The notes under the pieces were generated by a model that did not search any database, was not told where the DNA came from, and was given only the letters and a program-made list of their open reading frames with translations. Shown one piece after another: positions 60,530 through 64,000 of a stretch of DNA of 64,000 nucleotides. This DNA is from an uncultured Clostridia bacterium. GTDB taxonomy: Bacteria > Bacillota > Clostridia > Lachnospirales > CAMZNU01. Every line of letters starts with the position of its first letter. The stretch's first letter is position 1. Location of the stretch: NCBI GenBank assembly GCA_947313885.1, contig CAMZNU010000010.1:1-64000 (forward strand), written 5' to 3'. The position numbers and the translations under genes were made by a program.

Positions 60530-61111
60530 ATGAAAAATAAAAAAGAAGTAATATTAACAGGATTGTTTGTAGCAATAATATCGGTTATGAGTTTTGTGCC
60601 GTATACAGGATTTTTAAATTTTGGAGTAATATCAATAACGACATTACATATACCATTAATAATAGGGAGTATAGCGTTAGGGATTAAAGGTGGATTGATA
60701 TTAGGAACTACATTTGGTGTATTGTCATTTTTAAAAATGTTATTAATGGGGACAAACCCAATAGAAGTAGCAATATTTACAAATCCTATGGTAGCGATAG
60801 TACCAAGGGCAATTACGGGATTGATAATAGCGTTAATGTTTAAGTTTATATATAAAGTAAGTGGTAAATTATTAGTATCGGCTACAATAACAGCGGTTTT
60901 TGGAACGATAACACATACGATATTAGTAATTACAGCTATGAATGTATTTGAGGGAGCAAATATAATAAGTGCATATGGTGGATTAATACCAGTGTTAGGG
61001 GTTTTAGTTGGAATAAATGGGTTATTAGAAACAGGGCTTGCTTTTTTAGTAGTACCACCAATAGTAATAGCATTATCAAAGGCAGGTTATTTAACTAAAA
61101 AAACAAAATAA
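60530..61111 (+). CDS. ECF transporter S component
   Basis: Small multi-TM protein with S-component-like topology. Confidence 0.75.
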   Translation: MKNKKEVILTGLFVAIISVMSFVPYTGFLNFGVISITTLHIPLIIGSIALGIKGGLILGTTFGVLSFLKMLLMGTNPIEVAIFTNPMVAIVPRAITGLIIALMFKFIYKVSGKLLVSATITAVFGTITHTILVITAMNVFEGANIISAYGGLIPVLGVLVGINGLLETGLAFLVVPPIVIALSKAGYLTKKTK

Positions 61112-61262
61112 AAAAATATTATATAATAAATTGTAGCAACGAGAAAATATAAGTGTCTGGATAAGAAATTAAATGAAATTACGGCAAAATACATAAATTT
61201 GTGAGTTTACGGAAATATTATCAATAAATAATAAAGCTTCAAGATCAATATATAGTAGTAAT

Positions 61263-61318
61263 AAAATGAACATATAAAGAGAAAGGTTTTTAAACCTTTC
61301 TCTTTATATGTTCATTTT
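61263..61318. repeat. 27-bp perfect inverted repeat (hairpin), no following U-run
   Basis: AAAATGAACATATAAAGAGAAAGGTTT-TT-AAACCTTTCTCTTTATATGTTCATTTT. Confidence 0.9.
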
Positions 61319-61651
61319 GCTAAGGGATATATTATTAGAAAGACAGAGATAATAAAAGAATACTTAAAGGAAAAAGAAAGAGAGAATAAAATAAAAGAAA
61401 GAGAGGTGTTAAAAAATAAAAGTGAGAAGAAAAGTTTAAATAAAAAATATTAGTAAGGGGAAGACTTTTTATGTATGAATATTAAATATACACCAAAGAA
61501 TATAAGAGGTTCATTTTTTAATGTATAAAAAAACGGATATAAAAGTAAAATTAAAAAAATATATAGCTAAACACAATGTAAGATATTGAAAAAATTAAAT
61601 GTAAATGTTAATATAAAATAATAAACAACCTAATAACCCAAAGGAGATTTT

Positions 61652-62833
61652 ATGAAGTTTAAAAGAGTACATTTAATAGTTATGGATTCAGTTGGAGTCG
61701 GAGAATTACCAGATGCAAAAGATTATGGTGATAGAGGTAGCAATACTATAGGAAATATTAGTAGAGTTACAAAAGGAATGAAAATACCGATGCTAGAAAA
61801 ACTAGGAATAGGAAACTTAACAGAAATAGAAGGAGTAAAAAAGGTAAAAAACTTTAAAGGTTATAGCTGTAAACTTGGTGAAATGTCAATAGGTAAGGAC
61901 ACGATGACAGGACATTGGGAAATGGTTGGTTTAAAAGTAGTAGAGCCTTTTCAAACTTTTACAGATACAGGATTTCCAAAAGAGTTGTTAGATGAACTTG
62001 CAAAAAGAAGTGGAAGAAACATAGTAGGGAACAAATCGGCATCAGGAACAGAAATATTAGATGAACTAGGAGAACATCAGATGAATACAGGAGATTTAAT
62101 AGTGTATACATCGGCGGACTCTGTATTACAAATAGCGGCTCATGAAGAAATAATACCGATTAAAGAGTTGTGGTCAATTTGCGAGATGGCAAGAGATATA
62201 ACGATGAAAGAAGAATGGAAAGTAGGAAGAATAATAGCAAGACCGTATGTAGGAAGTGGTAAAGGTAAATTTACCAGAACGTCAAATAGACACGATTATG
62301 CATTAAAGCCATTTGGAAGAACAACATTAGATGAATTAAAAGATGGTGGATTAGAAGTAGTATCGATAGGTAAAATAAATGATATTTTTGATACAGAAGG
62401 AATAACAAGAGCTATAAGAACAGTATCAAATAAAAATGGTATGGATGAAATAATAAAAATTTTAGAAGAAGATTTTAAAGGGTTAGTATTTTTAAATTTA
62501 GTAGATTTTGATGCATTATATGGTCACAGAAGAGATCCGAAAGGTTACAGAAATGAAATTGAAGCTTTTGATAAGCAACTAGGTGAGTTTATAAAAAAGA
62601 TGCCAGAAGAAGATTTATTGTTAGTGACGGCAGATCATGGGACAGATCCAACACAACCGGGAAGTGATCATACGAGAGAATATGTACCGTTATTAATGTA
62701 TAGCAAACAATTTAAATTAGGTAAAATATTAGAAGTAGGAGATACATTTGCAAATATAGGAGCGACAATAGCAGATAACTTCGGAGTTAAGAAACCAAGT
62801 ATAGGGAAATCATATATGAATATATTTAAATAG
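61652..62833 (+). CDS. deoB: Phosphopentomutase
   Basis: [43 protein letters not shown]. Confidence 0.97.
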   Translation: MKFKRVHLIVMDSVGVGELPDAKDYGDRGSNTIGNISRVTKGMKIPMLEKLGIGNLTEIEGVKKVKNFKGYSCKLGEMSIGKDTMTGHWEMVGLKVVEPFQTFTDTGFPKELLDELAKRSGRNIVGNKSASGTEILDELGEHQMNTGDLIVYTSADSVLQIAAHEEIIPIKELWSICEMARDITMKEEWKVGRIIARPYVGSGKGKFTRTSNRHDYALKPFGRTTLDELKDGGLEVVSIGKINDIFDTEGITRAIRTVSNKNGMDEIIKILEEDFKGLVFLNLVDFDALYGHRRDPKGYRNEIEAFDKQLGEFIKKMPEEDLLLVTADHGTDPTQPGSDHTREYVPLLMYSKQFKLGKILEVGDTFANIGATIADNFGVKKPSIGKSYMNIFK

Positions 62834-62841
62834 AAAGGATT

Positions 62842-64000
62842 ATGACAATGGGATATGCGATAGAAATGTTAAATATAACAAAAGAGTTTCCAGGAATAAA
62901 GGCAAATGATGATATAACTTTAAAGTTAAAAAAAGGGACGATACATGCGTTGTTGGGGGAAAATGGAGCGGGTAAATCTACTTTAATGAGTGTGTTATTT
63001 GGATTATACCAACCAGAAAAAGGGGTAATAAAAGTTGATGGTAAAGAAGTTAAAATATCAAATCCAAATGTAGCGACAGAACTTAAAATAGGTATGGTGC
63101 ATCAGCATTTTAAATTAGTAGAATGTTTTACAGTAATAGAAAATATAGTGTTAGGAGTCGAGCCAAAAGGTAAATTTGGCAAAACGGATTATAAAAAAGC
63201 GGAAGAAAAGATAATAGAAATATCAGAAAAATATGGGTTAGCTGTAGAATTACATAAAAAAATATCAGAGTTAACAGTAGGGGCGCAACAAAAAGTAGAA
63301 ATATTAAAAATGTTATATAGAGAAGCGACGACATTAATATTTGATGAGCCAACGGCTGTGTTAACACCCCAAGAAATAAAAGGGCTATTAGAAGTTATGA
63401 GAAATTTAACGTGTGAAGGGAAATCAATAGTAATAATAACCCACAAGTTAGATGAGATTAAAGAAATAGCATCAGAGTGTACTATAATAAGAAAAGGAAA
63501 AGGAATAGAGACGGTAAATGTTGCAGAAAAAACTGTGCAGGAATTAGCGGATCTAATGGTAGGACGAGCGGTATCTTTTAAAACGGAAAAGCAAGAAGCA
63601 GATCCGAAAGAAGTTGTCTTAAGAGTTGAAAAATTAAATATGAAAAATAAAATAGGTGTTGAAAAATTAAAAAATGTATCATTTGAAGTTAGAAGCGGAG
63701 AAATAGTAGGGATAGCAGGTATAGAAGGAAATGGACAAACGGAACTTATAAATGCAATAACAGGACTTGAAAATAAATTTGATGGAAAAGTAATATTAAA
63801 CGGAAAAGATATTACTAAATCTAGCATTAGAGAAAAAACGCTAAGTGGAATCGGACATATACCAGAAGATAGACATAAACATGGATTAGTTTTAGATTAC
63901 ACATTAGAAGAAAACTTAATTTTACAAACTTATTTCACAGAAGAGTTTAGTAAAAATGGATTTATTAAAAAGAGTAAAGTGTCAGAGCAAAGTGATGAAT
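62842..64000 (+). CDS. Nucleoside/sugar ABC transporter ATP-binding protein (double ATPase), truncated by window end
   Basis: LLGENGAGKSTLMSVLFGLYQPEKG...IAGIEGNGQTELINAITG; frame open to 64000. Confidence 0.93.
   Translation, partial: MTMGYAIEMLNITKEFPGIKANDDITLKLKKGTIHALLGENGAGKSTLMSVLFGLYQPEKGVIKVDGKEVKISNPNVATELKIGMVHQHFKLVECFTVIENIVLGVEPKGKFGKTDYKKAEEKIIEISEKYGLAVELHKKISELTVGAQQKVEILKMLYREATTLIFDEPTAVLTPQEIKGLLEVMRNLTCEGKSIVIITHKLDEIKEIASECTIIRKGKGIETVNVAEKTVQELADLMVGRAVSFKTEKQEADPKEVVLRVEKLNMKNKIGVEKLKNVSFEVRSGEIVGIAGIEGNGQTELINAITGLENKFDGKVILNGKDITKSSIREKTLSGIGHIPEDRHKHGLVLDYTLEENLILQTYFTEEFSKNGFIKKSKVSEQSDE

Noticed and set aside
63189-63827. 212-aa minus-strand ORF
   Set aside because: Antisense to the ABC transporter ATPase gene that runs off the window end.

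Overview
AT-rich (Firmicutes/Fusobacteria-like) chromosomal window from what looks like a lysine-fermenting anaerobe. It opens inside a type II-like CRISPR array (24 identical 36-bp repeats; array continues upstream, no cas genes in view). This is followed by tRNA-Leu(TAG), an enoate-reductase-like flavoenzyme, rpmG-secE-nusG-rplKAJL, a tepA-like protease, fetAB-like ABC genes with larE-larB-larC, a complete post-DAHP shikimate operon (aroEK fusion, aroQ, aroB, aroC, chorismate mutase, aroA), a cobalamin-riboswitch/btuFCD operon, a lysine-riboswitch/lysine-fermentation operon (kal, kce, CoA-transferase, kdd, kamA, kamB-E), and then housekeeping genes (polA, coaE, gmk, rpoZ, priA, def, fmt, ktrAB, deoB and others). 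Highlights: (1) an ArsC/Spx-like gene with an in-frame TGA at the active-site Cys position, followed by a SECIS-like hairpin, which is a candidate selenoprotein missed by the ORF track; (2) a DUF488-DUF488-dual-OB-like three-gene island bounded by a perfect 102-bp direct repeat that carries the promoter of the B12 riboswitch; (3) a lysine riboswitch whose P1 3' strand is also the 5' arm of the terminator, implying an ON switch for catabolism; (4) a CobQ-like protein with no glutaminase domain next to a Dph6-like ATP-pyrophosphatase in the B12 operon; (5) larC split by a -1 frameshift at an A9 run. Product calls come from reading protein motifs; no database search was run.
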